Assembly (NCBI GenBank): GCA_964437465.1
Contig: CAYTGI010000015.1
Coordinates: 1-26,462, forward strand
Source: JAGQLF01 sp964437465
GTDB taxonomy: Bacteria > Patescibacteriota > Dojkabacteria > J137
Reading direction: 5' to 3'
Length of the DNA: 26,462 nucleotides
Part shown: positions 15,350-23,193 of the stretch, piece by piece
How positions within the stretch are numbered: the stretch's first letter is position 1
Layout: the number at the start of each line of letters is the position of its first letter
Notes under the pieces: generated by a model
What the model was told of the DNA's origin: nothing
The model's database searches: none
Seen by the model: only the letters and a program-made list of their open reading frames with translations
Program-made: the position numbers and the translations under genes

Positions 15350-17374
15350 ATGCCATTAAATCTTTTTCTAAAATTAATTAATTATATAGAGTCTATTCTA
15401 TATAAAATTAGAGATGCTTTTTGGAATTATCCAGAATATTTCTCAGCTGATAGACCTTTTAACAAAAGGTTAATCAAAATTTATGTCTCTTCAGTCCCAT
15501 ACTCTCACTTTATTTTTGCTACATTAGTTTTTGTAATAATTGCAGTACCTTTAATGACTACAGGACTCCCTCATGTTCTTGGTTCTACAAAAGGGTTACT
15601 AATTGAAGGTGTTGTGATGGGTGTTGATAATAGCGGAAATGTTCAAAAAATTAATAAAATTAACCCTATTTTACCTTCTAACATTCAACTAGAGAAAGAT
15701 TTAGTTAACCTAATTTACGAACCATTAATCAGATATACATATGTAGAAAATGAAAGCGGTCGTTTTTCTGGTGGAGTTCAGACTATTCTAGCTGAAGATA
15801 TTATTACTCTTCTACCAGGTGCTAATTATGAATTTACATTAAAAGAGGGTATTGAGTGGCACGATAGTACAACAGCTAATAAGCATTATCTTACGGCTGA
15901 TGATGTAATTTCAACATTCGAGGTTTATGCAAAGTTGGATGAGGATACTGCTTCGAATATTTATACAAAAACACTTAAACAATTAAAATGGGTGAAAATT
16001 GATGATTATACAATTAGAGTTTGTACAAATCCTAATGATGATACAGGGACAATCTGTGATGAAGATAAAGATATCTCTTACCCGATTTTTTCTAACTTTT
16101 TAGAGCTCATTAGTTTTAAAATAATTCCTGCAAAGTATGCTGAAGATATAGATTCATCCAATATAGATACATCTGATCCATTGCTATTTCGAAAACCGAT
16201 TGGAACAGGCTTATTCAAAATTGATAATGTAGATAATAATTCAATTACTTTAAGTTCTAATAGAAATCATATTCTTTATTCAGAGACTATGAATATTAAA
16301 CAGATAAAATTTGAGTATTTCAAAACGTTAGAAGATGCTATATCTGCATTACAAAATGCTGAGATACATTCGCTTGCAACTACAAGTATTGAATACAAAG
16401 AGCGTTTAAAAGAATATTCTCAAATCGAAACATATGTAAGTGATGTTTTATATAACCAGTTTTGGGCACTATACTTTAATTTGAGGGTTAGACCTGATGG
16501 AACTTCAATAGCCCCTGAGTATTTACAAGATGTAAGAGTTAGAAGAGCAATTTCATCTGCTATTGATAGAAATAATATAATCGAGGAAACTCTAAGAGAG
16601 ACAGGTACTGAAGCGATAGGTCCTATTCCAAAAATCTCGGAGTTTTTTAATGAAGATGCAGGTTGGTATACATACGATCCCAATTTAGCTCAAGATCTTC
16701 TTGATGAAGCTGGTTGGACAATTAAATCAGGAAATAAATATAGAACGAATGAGAATGGTGAAGTTTTGAGGTTTAACTTATACTTTGTAGAAAATTTCGA
16801 TAGGAATAGGGTTGCCAACGCGATTAAGACTGACCTAGAAATAATTGGAATTGACGCAGTTATTGATAGGAGAGAACAGCTTGGGGATAGGGCAAGTGAA
16901 AACACACCTGATGGATGGTCACTTCAAGAGGTTAATGATCAGTTACTTTCTCCAGGGTTATTTGATGTAATTATTTATGGAATGCAAACTTTTATTGACC
17001 CTGATAGATATGAGCTTTATCACAGTTCCCAAACAAACTATCCAGGATTAAATATAGCTGGCTATGAAAGTACAGAAAAAACGGTGGATAAAAGAGAGGA
17101 TCGTCAAGAAGGTGAAAGTAGTGTCATTCAAGTTCCTAAGGTTGATCGATTTTTAGACCTAGCAAGAAGTTTTAATCCTGAAGAAGATAGAGGTGCTAGG
17201 TTAGATCGATATTATACTGTTCAAGAACTAATAGCTGATGATGTTCCGGTAGCTTATCTATATCATCCACAATATCTTTACTTCGCAAATCGAGTGATTA
17301 GAGATGTTGACTTATCTTCTGCAAACAGCATTGAGGAGAGGTTTATCAACATCCAGAACTGGTCTCTCGATTAA
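15350..17374 (+). CDS. Membrane-anchored ABC-type peptide-binding protein (SBP family 5)
   Basis: This 674-residue protein of the OppA/DppA-like solute-binding family 5 would capture oligopeptides or similar ligands outside the membrane. After a basic, amphipathic N-terminus, one membrane helix at about 52-72 (SHFIFATLVFVIIAVPLMT) replaces the usual lipoprotein signal. Family features include LVNLIYEPLIRY (118-129), DDVISTFEVY, GTGLFKI, VRRAISSAIDR and LAQDLLDEAGW, and near the end VAYLYHPQYLYFANR. No permease or ATPase gene for an Opp transporter is nearby. It lies 51 bases after secG behind an inverted repeat. It may serve nutrient scavenging in a host-dependent cell, but the ligand is unknown. 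Confidence 0.88.
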   Translation: MPLNLFLKLINYIESILYKIRDAFWNYPEYFSADRPFNKRLIKIYVSSVPYSHFIFATLVFVIIAVPLMTTGLPHVLGSTKGLLIEGVVMGVDNSGNVQKINKINPILPSNIQLEKDLVNLIYEPLIRYTYVENESGRFSGGVQTILAEDIITLLPGANYEFTLKEGIEWHDSTTANKHYLTADDVISTFEVYAKLDEDTASNIYTKTLKQLKWVKIDDYTIRVCTNPNDDTGTICDEDKDISYPIFSNFLELISFKIIPAKYAEDIDSSNIDTSDPLLFRKPIGTGLFKIDNVDNNSITLSSNRNHILYSETMNIKQIKFEYFKTLEDAISALQNAEIHSLATTSIEYKERLKEYSQIETYVSDVLYNQFWALYFNLRVRPDGTSIAPEYLQDVRVRRAISSAIDRNNIIEETLRETGTEAIGPIPKISEFFNEDAGWYTYDPNLAQDLLDEAGWTIKSGNKYRTNENGEVLRFNLYFVENFDRNRVANAIKTDLEIIGIDAVIDRREQLGDRASENTPDGWSLQEVNDQLLSPGLFDVIIYGMQTFIDPDRYELYHSSQTNYPGLNIAGYESTEKTVDKREDRQEGESSVIQVPKVDRFLDLARSFNPEEDRGARLDRYYTVQELIADDVPVAYLYHPQYLYFANRVIRDVDLSSANSIEERFINIQNWSLD

Positions 17375-17450
17375 GAGTTCTCCACTTTTTTGATATTCAA
17401 AATGTTACTTTATATACTTGTAAATTCTCACGTTTTCTTTACAATGAAGT

Positions 17451-17485
17451 AGTGGTGAAAAGTGGTGAATATTTCGTAGTATAAT
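17451..17485 (+). promoter_or_regulatory. mraZ promoter with tandem MraZ-box-like repeats
   Basis: Two adjacent 10-bp direct repeats, AGTGGTGAAA (17451-17460) and AGTGGTGAAT (17461-17470), cover the -35 region. A perfect TATAAT follows at 17480-17485. MraZ proteins are known to bind arrays of short GTG-containing repeats with about 10-bp periodicity at their own promoters. A similar box occurs inverted at 17379-17390. Repeats placed over the -35 favour autorepression. Confidence 0.7.
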
Positions 17486-17508
17486 TAGCAAATTATCAAT
17501 ATTGAAAA

Positions 17509-17931
17509 ATGCTGATTGGAGAATATTCACAAAATGTAGGAGATAAGAATAGAGTTGCTATTCCTAAGAAATTAAGAATAGAACTTAAAAATGAGATTGT
17601 ATTAAGTAGAGGATTTAACAATTCATTAATACTAAATGATAAGGAGAGATGGGATGTAATTGTAAATGAATTAAACACCAAGCCACTTTTATCTTTAACA
17701 ACTAGAGAAATTAAAAGATTTATCATGGGTGGCAGTTTCATAGTTGAGCCTGACAATCAAGGTAGGTTTGTAATTCCTGAGCAACTAAAAGACTTTGCTG
17801 GGATTAACGAGCAAGTTGTTTTTATTGGGGTAGGTGAATGGATCGAAATCTGGGACTATGAAAGATGGATAGTTAATCTTAATCAATTGAAAAGTAATAT
17901 AACAAATTTAGGTAATCAATTGTATGAATAA
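17509..17931 (+). CDS. mraZ: Transcriptional regulator MraZ
   Basis: MraZ is the ring-forming, AbrB-like DNA-binding regulator at the head of division and cell-wall clusters. The 140 residues contain the two tandem MraZ/SpoVT-AbrB domains, with the paired DNA-binding motifs DKNRVAIPKKLR (12-23) and DNQGRFVIPEQL (82-93). It starts 23 bases after a TATAAT. It overlaps rsmH by 8 bases, so translation is likely coupled. The repeats in its promoter point to autoregulation of mraZ-rsmH-ftsL-PBP. Confidence 0.95.
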   Translation: MLIGEYSQNVGDKNRVAIPKKLRIELKNEIVLSRGFNNSLILNDKERWDVIVNELNTKPLLSLTTREIKRFIMGGSFIVEPDNQGRFVIPEQLKDFAGINEQVVFIGVGEWIEIWDYERWIVNLNQLKSNITNLGNQLYE

Positions 17932-18841
17932 ACACATACCAGTTTTATTAAAAGAATCTATAGAAAGCTTAGGACTTAAGAATAATGGGATCTATATTGA
18001 TGTAACTTTAGGGGGTGGAGGATATTCCCTGGAAATTATTAAAAATAATGAAAATGTTAGGTTAATATCTTTCGATATTGACCAAAAAGCAATTAATAAC
18101 TTTGTAAATGAATTAGGGAGCTCACACATTAACACTGATAGTTCGATTGTAAATATAAATGATAAAGTCACATTAGTTAATGATAATTTCTCTAATTTAA
18201 AAGAAACTTTAGGTTCTTTAAAAATTTCAGAAGTTGATGGAATTGTTGCTGATCTAGGATGGTCATCAAATCAGTTAGATCAGATTGAAGGATTGTCTTT
18301 TGAGAATTTGGATGATGATCTAGATATGAGGTTTGATATCAGTCTTGGAGTTAAAGCATACGATCTAATAAATGCTTTAGGAAAAAAAGAAATAGAACAT
18401 ATTCTCATGAATATTGGCGACTTTAATAAAGTTGAAGCAAGTAAGTTTGGAAATGAGATTATTGTAAGTAGAAAATCGAAAAAAATCCTTAAAGTGAAAG
18501 ATTTAAATGAAATTATTGAAAGAATATTCTCGAAACTTAATTCAAGGTCGGGAAGAAATATAAATCAAACAAAAGCCCGAATATATCAAGTATTTAGAGT
18601 AACTGTAAACTCGGAATATCAAAATCTTGAAGTACTTTTGAGAGATGGCTTTGATTTTCTTAAGACAAATGGAGTTTTATGTATTGTAACTTTTCATTCT
18701 GGAGAAGAGAAAGTTATCGAAGATTTTATTCAATCGCAAAATAAAATTGAGAAAGTAGAAGAAATACTACCATCAGCTAATGAGATTAGAAATAATGTAA
18801 GAGCAAGAAGCTCGAAATTATGGGTTATTAAAAAAAGATGA
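17924..18841 (+). CDS. rsmH: 16S rRNA (cytosine1402-N4)-methyltransferase RsmH
   Basis: RsmH (MraW) uses S-adenosylmethionine to methylate N4 of C1402 in the 16S rRNA decoding centre. Visible motifs are HIPVLLKES (4-12), the SAM-binding TLGGGGYS (about 28-35), ADLGWSSNQLD (the usual form is DLGVSS), GLSFENLDDDLDMRFD, NQTKARIYQVFRVTVN and VTFHSGEEKVIEDF. RARSSKLWVIKK is at the C-terminus. At 305 residues it is full length. It overlaps mraZ by 8 bases and the FtsL-like gene by 4 bases (ATGA), and ends in TGA, confirming that TGA is a stop here. Confidence 0.96.
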   Translation: MNKHIPVLLKESIESLGLKNNGIYIDVTLGGGGYSLEIIKNNENVRLISFDIDQKAINNFVNELGSSHINTDSSIVNINDKVTLVNDNFSNLKETLGSLKISEVDGIVADLGWSSNQLDQIEGLSFENLDDDLDMRFDISLGVKAYDLINALGKKEIEHILMNIGDFNKVEASKFGNEIIVSRKSKKILKVKDLNEIIERIFSKLNSRSGRNINQTKARIYQVFRVTVNSEYQNLEVLLRDGFDFLKTNGVLCIVTFHSGEEKVIEDFIQSQNKIEKVEEILPSANEIRNNVRARSSKLWVIKKR

Positions 18842-19152
18842 GTAATCAAAAGAAAAAACCAATATTTAAAAAATTAAATAGAAGAATAGCTATTGCTGTT
18901 TTTATAGTAGTAGTAGTATTCTTTGGAAGTCAAATTTATATTACATCTGTAATAGGTACGAGCAATGCTGCAATTGAAGAGATAAGGAAAGAGAAAGATC
19001 AGTTAAGATTAACTAATGAGATTTTAAGTTCACAAATAGATGAATTAAAATCAATCAAAAACCTTGAGATAATTGCTGAAAAATATGGTCTAACCGAGAA
19101 ACCAATTGAAGAGATAAGATCAGTTGAAAATGATATAGCTTTAGAATATTAG
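18838..19152 (+). CDS. FtsL/DivIC-like septum protein
   Basis: This 104-residue bitopic protein has a basic cytoplasmic N-terminus (QKKKPIFKKLNRR), one membrane helix at about 17-36 (IAIAVFIVVVVFFGSQIYI) and an external coiled coil at about 43-70 (EEIRKEKDQLRLTNEILSSQ). A short tail contains IAEKYGLTEKP. This layout and its position between rsmH and the PBP identify it as the FtsL or DivIC component that links FtsB/FtsQ-type partners and activates the septal synthase. Sequence conservation in this family is low, so the name rests on architecture and gene order. Confidence 0.8.
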   Translation: MSNQKKKPIFKKLNRRIAIAVFIVVVVFFGSQIYITSVIGTSNAAIEEIRKEKDQLRLTNEILSSQIDELKSIKNLEIIAEKYGLTEKPIEEIRSVENDIALEY

Positions 19153-19154
19153 AG

Positions 19155-20984
19155 ATGTCTAAACACAATACTTTTCTAGGAAAAAATATAAGAATTATTT
19201 ACATACTATTTTTTTTGTCTTTTCTTATCATTGTAGCTTCCTTGTTTAGATGGCAGGTAATTTTTGCTGATGATTTTAAGAAAATTGCTGAAGGAAGGGT
19301 ATATTCTACAGAACTTACATCTCTTCGTGGGAGTATTTATGCTGAAGATGGATCTACACTTGCGTACTCTGAGCCAAGGTTTGATATGTTTGTTTGGATA
19401 AATGATCTAATCTACTTCGAAGACAAAGAGCTTCAGACGAGGGATGAATTTTTACGAAAAATTGCTCCAGTAATAGATAAAACTCCAGAAGAGTTGGCCA
19501 GGGTTATTCGAGAAAATCATGAAGATAACGGATTATTATGGTTCCAAATTGCAGAATCCTTAACAGCTGAGCAGTGGGAGGAACTTTCAAGCTTAACAAC
19601 TGATGAGGATGAAGAAAGGTTGTTAAAAGGGTTTAGGTTTATTCCTACTTCAACTAGAATTTATCCTGAAGATAGATTAGCTTCTCACATTCTTGGGTTA
19701 ACAAATACACATAAAGATCAGGAAATTGGACAAGGGGGGATTGAAGGTCATTGGAATGGTGATCTAAATCCAAGAAAAGGAATGATAATTAAAGAGAATG
19801 ATGCTATTGGGCAGGCTGTAGCAAATTCTCTATTCGCTACTATCGAACCAAAACCAGGAAGCTCAATTTTTACAACCATTGACAAAAAACTACAAAGAAT
19901 TGTTGAGGATGAGGCAAAAAAAGCAGTTGAGCGATTTGAAGCGGAATCTGGATCAATAATAGTAATGGATCCAAAAACAGGTGCGATTATGGCTATGGCT
20001 AATTATCCAAACTATAACCCAAACCTTAGAGAAGAAACTGATCCAGAAGTATATACTAATCAAGCAATAACAATCCCCTATGAAATAGGTTCAGTAGGTA
20101 AAATATTTACATTTGCAGCAGGTATAGATAAGGGAGTTTTTACACCAGAAACTATTATCCAGCCAGAGGGACATGAAGGTTGTGAGGAGTTTACTACAGA
20201 TCTTGAACCACTATGTACCTGGGATAAAAAACCTCAACCACCTTTAACAGCATTTGAATGTTTTGATAAATCTGACAATATTTGTTTTTACCACATGCTT
20301 CATGATTATATTCTTGATTTAGATAACACTGGAGATAAAATCTTCAAAGAAGATCCCAGAAGTTTTTATGAATATTTATATGATTTCGGTATTGGTAGAA
20401 GTACGGGAATTGATCTGTCAGGTGAAGATCCGGGATTATTAAAAGACGGAGAGTTATGGAACCTTGGAGATATTGCAGCATTTTCTTATGGTCACGGTTA
20501 CCTTTCAACTCCACTACAAACTATCAGTGCAGTTTCAACTATCCCAAATAACGGAGTTAGAATGCGACCACATATTATGAAAAAAGTTGTAAAAGGTGAT
20601 GGAGAAGTAATCAACTTCGAACCGCTACCTTTTGATTTTAACGAGACAATTGTAAAACCAGAGACAGCAGAATTAGTTGGTAATATTATGCATCAATTAT
20701 ACTTAAGTAACATTCCAAATTTTGAACCCTGGTACCATGATCTAAGAAATTATAATATTGGGATGAAATCAGGAACAGCCCTTATTGCTAATCAATTTGG
20801 GTATACAAGTGATGTAAATTCAACCCAGGTAGGATTTGATATGAGCGAAGAAAGGACTTTTATTATGCTTGTAAAAGTTAGTAAACCTGAAGGAGGTAAG
20901 TTATCTTTCTACAATTCTAGAATAATGTGGTTAGAAACTTTTGCAGCAATAAAGGATCACTTGAATGTTCCTAGGATAAAATAA
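19155..20984 (+). CDS. ftsI: Penicillin-binding protein, FtsI/PBP2-type transpeptidase
   Basis: This 609-residue class B penicillin-binding protein cross-links peptidoglycan at the septum. Residues 10-30 are an N-terminal membrane anchor (IIYILFFLSFLIIVASLF). It is followed by the dimerisation/pedestal domain with LRGSIYAEDGSTLAYS. The transpeptidase domain retains all three motifs: SVGK (Ser313, Lys316), SDN (373-375) and KSGT (538-541). There are no PASTA domains. The gene starts 2 bases after the FtsL-like stop, in the conserved mraZ-rsmH-ftsL-ftsI order, which favours FtsI over the elongation-type PBP2. No terminator is obvious in the 76 bases that follow. Confidence 0.92.
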   Translation: MSKHNTFLGKNIRIIYILFFLSFLIIVASLFRWQVIFADDFKKIAEGRVYSTELTSLRGSIYAEDGSTLAYSEPRFDMFVWINDLIYFEDKELQTRDEFLRKIAPVIDKTPEELARVIRENHEDNGLLWFQIAESLTAEQWEELSSLTTDEDEERLLKGFRFIPTSTRIYPEDRLASHILGLTNTHKDQEIGQGGIEGHWNGDLNPRKGMIIKENDAIGQAVANSLFATIEPKPGSSIFTTIDKKLQRIVEDEAKKAVERFEAESGSIIVMDPKTGAIMAMANYPNYNPNLREETDPEVYTNQAITIPYEIGSVGKIFTFAAGIDKGVFTPETIIQPEGHEGCEEFTTDLEPLCTWDKKPQPPLTAFECFDKSDNICFYHMLHDYILDLDNTGDKIFKEDPRSFYEYLYDFGIGRSTGIDLSGEDPGLLKDGELWNLGDIAAFSYGHGYLSTPLQTISAVSTIPNNGVRMRPHIMKKVVKGDGEVINFEPLPFDFNETIVKPETAELVGNIMHQLYLSNIPNFEPWYHDLRNYNIGMKSGTALIANQFGYTSDVNSTQVGFDMSEERTFIMLVKVSKPEGGKLSFYNSRIMWLETFAAIKDHLNVPRIK

Positions 20985-21060
20985 TGTTATAAGGTTCCAA
21001 TGTTAAAAGGCTATAAACCCTTAATTAAAAGGAATGTAATTATATATTAAATAAAAATTT

Positions 21061-21375
21061 ATGAATTTATCTGAATTATCAAAAAAACTAAAACAGGTAA
21101 CTGACAACTATGAAGAAATGAATGATTTAAATGTAAGTGATGATCAATATGTTATCAAGATAAATGAAGAGGTGGGTGAGTTTAACAAGGCATACTTAAA
21201 GCATATAAAGATTGCTACAAATAAAGAAAACAAGTCAGAGGAAGATTTAAGGAATGATGTTGCTTATGAATTATCAGATATAGTTACGCAATGCTTAGTT
21301 TTTGCTGAAGCAAAGAAAATGAATCTAGAGAAACTTATTACAGAGAAATGGCTGAAGTATTTACCAAAAGACTAA
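21061..21375 (+). CDS. MazG-like nucleotide pyrophosphohydrolase
   Basis: This 104-residue all-alpha protein carries the MazG/dUTPase-type metal-binding pattern: EEVGE (36-40, E36, E37 and E40) and, one helix later, ELSD (70-73, E70 and D73). Such enzymes hydrolyse NTPs or dNTPs to NMP and pyrophosphate and usually sanitise the nucleotide pool. The short single-domain form resembles the MazG-like phage and bacterial proteins rather than the two-domain E. coli MazG. The specific substrate cannot be told. It is followed by a strong bidirectional terminator shared with lemA. Confidence 0.8.
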   Translation: MNLSELSKKLKQVTDNYEEMNDLNVSDDQYVIKINEEVGEFNKAYLKHIKIATNKENKSEEDLRNDVAYELSDIVTQCLVFAEAKKMNLEKLITEKWLKYLPKD

Positions 21376-21393
21376 AATTCTTTATGTTTGTAA

Positions 21394-21428
21394 AAAAGAG
21401 CTGCCTAATAAGCAGCTCTTTTAATTTT
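21394..21428. terminator. Bidirectional Rho-independent terminator (MazG-like / lemA)
   Basis: A perfect 11-bp stem (21394-21404 with 21412-21422: AAAAGAGCTGC and its complement) has a 7-base loop. It is T-rich on the plus strand afterwards (TTTTAATTTTT) and on the minus strand (TTTTTTACA). It serves the two convergent genes. Confidence 0.9.
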
Positions 21429-21437
21429 TGGTCATCT

Positions 21438-22025
21438 TTATTCCTTTGAATCGCCAGTAGAGAAATCAACTTTTACATTTTCTCTCTCAGCAGCATCTTC
21501 AACTTCAAAGAATTCTCTCTTAGTAATGTTTAGCATTCCTGCAATCACATTATTAGGGAAAGTAACAATCATTCTGTTTAGATCTCTAACAGTACCATTG
21601 TAGTATCTTCTTGCACCTTCAAGTTCATCCTCAATTTCTTGTAGAGAGTCTTGTAGTTTCTGGAAGTTTTGGTCTGCTTTAAGTTCTGGATAATTCTCAG
21701 CAACAGCAAACAAAGTTTTAAGAGTTGATCTTAATTCACCTTCATACTTGCTTAATTCCTCAGGATTTTCAGCCTTCATCATTCCAGATCTAAGCTCAGC
21801 TACTCTAGTGAAGATTCCTTCTTCGTGCTGAGCATATCCTTTTACTGTCTCAACAAGGTTAGGAATTAAATCAAATCTTTTCTTAAGTTGAACATCTATT
21901 CCACTCCATGCCTCATCAACTAAAACATTTTGTTTCTGTAACTTATTGTAAAGCGCTATTACGAATAGTGCCACAACTACTAAGAGACCTAACAGTCCTC
22001 CTAGTATTGCTAAAATTGCACTCAT
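21438..22025 (-). CDS. lemA: LemA family membrane protein
   Basis: LemA proteins are small helical proteins with one N-terminal membrane segment. Their function in bacteria is unclear. From the ATG at 22025 the protein has 195 residues: the helix SAILAILGGLLGLLVVVALF, then YNKLQKQNVLVDEAWSGIDVQLKKRFDLIPNLVETVKGYAQHE in pieces typical of LemA. The C-terminal signature RYYNGTVRDLNRMI and FPNNVIAGML follows. The frame is open 27 codons further upstream (to 22106). I chose 22025 because a TATAAT lies inside that extension, the family begins at the membrane helix, and the length then matches. Confidence 0.9.
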   Translation of the reverse strand: MSAILAILGGLLGLLVVVALFVIALYNKLQKQNVLVDEAWSGIDVQLKKRFDLIPNLVETVKGYAQHEEGIFTRVAELRSGMMKAENPEELSKYEGELRSTLKTLFAVAENYPELKADQNFQKLQDSLQEIEDELEGARRYYNGTVRDLNRMIVTFPNNVIAGMLNITKREFFEVEDAAERENVKVDFSTGDSKE

Positions 22026-22061
22026 AAAATATAAATAAAAAATAATGTATTTCCTTACAGC

Positions 22062-22067
22062 ATTATA
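22062..22067 (-). promoter_or_regulatory. -10 element of lemA
   Basis: A perfect TATAAT on the minus strand, 36 bases before the chosen ATG at 22025, implies a leader of about 30 nt and argues against the longer start at 22106. The -35 is weak. Confidence 0.45.
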
Positions 22068-22119
22068 TTCTTTGTTTAACAAAATATAAAGAATAAATTG
22101 ATTCATGAAAATTCCTTGT

Positions 22120-22125
22120 TATAAT
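22120..22125 (+). promoter_or_regulatory. -10 element of the 126-residue orphan gene
   Basis: TATAAT followed by CAGG lies 29 bases before the ATG at 22155, giving a leader of about 22 nt with no Shine-Dalgarno sequence. Confidence 0.4.
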
Positions 22126-22154
22126 CAGGTAACAATACTTCTTACTAACTCCGT

Positions 22155-22535
22155 ATGTCAGAAGCACCAGAATTACCCCCAGAAAAAACGCCACCAGCTC
22201 AAGAGGGAACAATAATAGAAACAGAGTTCTCTTTCACAACTGCTACCAAACTTCTACGACACATTATAAATAGTACGCCAGTAAGAACCAAAAATGTATC
22301 TCAAGATGTAATTGATGATGTTTATATAAGGTTAAGAGATGGATCAAGAAAATGGTTAATAGATACTTCAAGGGATTTAAATACTTCTTCTGAACTCCAA
22401 AGAAAAAGAAAACTTCAAAGGATAGGAGATTCTGTAGGTGAATATTCTTTTCATGTTAGCTCAATAAGATCTGAAGTCGGCAAAATCTTTAGATCAAGAG
22501 AATTTGTTTTAAGAAATACAAATGAAGAGCAATAA
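22155..22535 (+). CDS. Hypothetical protein, 126 residues
   Basis: No family is recognised. A proline-rich N-terminal stretch (PELPPEKTPPAQ, about 5-16) leads to a short strand (IIETEFSFTT) and a mainly helical, basic body (about 30-110, with RKWLID and ELQRKRKLQRIGDSVGEY). There is no signal peptide or membrane segment, so it should be cytoplasmic. It has its own -10 element and stands alone between lemA and the tRNA-Gln leader promoter. A nucleic-acid-binding role is conceivable from the charge but unsupported. Confidence 0.65.
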   Translation: MSEAPELPPEKTPPAQEGTIIETEFSFTTATKLLRHIINSTPVRTKNVSQDVIDDVYIRLRDGSRKWLIDTSRDLNTSSELQRKRKLQRIGDSVGEYSFHVSSIRSEVGKIFRSREFVLRNTNEEQ

Positions 22536-22547
22536 TTAAAATTTCTT

Positions 22548-22555
22548 GATATAAT
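22548..22555 (+). promoter_or_regulatory. Extended -10 promoter for the tRNA-Gln transcript
   Basis: TGA-TATAAT, 15 bases after the stop codon of the orphan gene, predicts a start near 22562. No other near-consensus promoter lies between it and the tRNA, although an isolated TTGACA occurs at 22569-22574. Confidence 0.5.
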
Positions 22556-22561
22556 TCATAG

Positions 22562-22712
22562 CAAAATATTGACAAGTATAGGCTGGCTAATCAATAGATT
22601 TTTAACAAAGTAATCCCGACAAGATAACAAATCAAAGATTTGTATCTATCAGGATAACAAAAACCTAAGAAAATTAATTTCGCAAACGCTAATTAATTTT
22701 AAGGTTTTTAGC
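22562..22712 (+). ncRNA. Structured leader upstream of tRNA-Gln
   Basis: About 150 non-coding bases precede the tRNA. Hairpin 1 pairs 22623-22633 with 22637-22646 (GATA-CAAATC with GATTTG-TATC, one bulged A, 3-base loop). Hairpin 2 pairs AAAAACCT (22659-22666) with AGGTTTTT (22702-22709), and AAAATTAATT (22670-22679) with AATTAATTTT (22691-22700), 18 bp in total with a small internal loop. It ends 3 bases before the tRNA. GATAACAAA occurs twice (22623 and 22653). No known RNA family is recognised. It may be a processed tRNA precursor, an attenuator-like element or a separate small RNA. Confidence 0.45.
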
Positions 22713-22783
22713 TACCGGGTCGTCTAATGGTAGGACTATGGTTTTTGGTACCATCAATCGGGGTTCGAGTCCCTGCCCGGTAA
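22713..22783 (+). tRNA. tRNA-Gln (anticodon UUG)
   Basis: The cloverleaf is complete. A 7-bp acceptor stem pairs TACCGGG (22713-22719) with CCCGGTA (22776-22782). The D-arm is GTCT/GGAC. The anticodon stem ATGGT/ACCAT has loop TTTTGGT, giving anticodon TTG, which reads CAA and CAG. The T-arm is CGGGG/CCCTG with TTCGAGT. The discriminator is A and CCA is not encoded, so it must be added after transcription. The weak first pair U1-A72 is typical of bacterial tRNA-Gln and is also the feature GatCAB uses to select tRNA-Gln for amidation. The gene has a long structured leader. Confidence 0.95.
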
Positions 22784-22824
22784 TTCTAGAATAATTAAAA
22801 AATTAATAATTCCCCATTGAGTCT

Positions 22825-23178
22825 ATGAACAAGGGGAATGTTATACAGTCAAAGACCTTCCAGTTTGCCAAGTTAATTATCAAATTATCTAAAGAACTTA
22901 ATACAAGAAAAGCATACCAGCTTAGCAATCAAATTATTAGGAGTGGTACTTCTATTGGAGCAAATGTAGAAGAGGCTTTAGGTGCAAGAAGTGGAAAAGA
23001 GTTTATCTCAAAACTATCAATTTCATATTTTGAAGCTAGGGAAACAATCTATTGGCTTATGTTAATCAAAGAAACTGAAGAAATTGATCTTGATACTCAT
23101 ATTAGTAGTTGTGAGGAAATCCTAAAAATCTTGACTAAAATTCTCAAGACTTCAAAGAAAAGAATTAATAATTCTTAA
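22825..23178 (+). CDS. Four-helix-bundle protein, S23 / 23S rRNA intervening-sequence type
   Basis: This 117-residue helical protein matches the family first seen encoded in intervening sequences of 23S rRNA genes and now known as standalone genes. Signature parts are SKTFQFAKLIIKLSKEL (9-25), the central RSGTSIGANVEEALGA (40-55), KEFISKLSISYFEARETIYWL and the C-terminal helix. The molecular function is unknown, and an RNA-related role is often suggested. Here it lies 41 bases after tRNA-Gln and not inside an rRNA gene. The start ATGAACAAGG has no ribosome binding site. Confidence 0.88.
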   Translation: MNKGNVIQSKTFQFAKLIIKLSKELNTRKAYQLSNQIIRSGTSIGANVEEALGARSGKEFISKLSISYFEARETIYWLMLIKETEEIDLDTHISSCEEILKILTKILKTSKKRINNS

Positions 23179-23193
23179 TTACTAATTAATCTA

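Noticed and set aside
22026..22106. Longer lemA start at 22106
   Set aside because: The extension contains a perfect TATAAT on the coding strand. LemA proteins begin at the membrane helix, and the ATG at 22025 gives the usual length.
22562..22712. T-box riboswitch upstream of tRNA-Gln
   Set aside because: No T-box sequence (TGGNACCGCG-like) or specifier-loop arrangement is seen, and T-boxes precede synthetase or amino-acid genes rather than tRNAs.
22825..23178. S23-like gene as part of a 23S rRNA intervening sequence
   Set aside because: No rRNA sequence flanks it. A tRNA lies upstream and an antiporter gene downstream.
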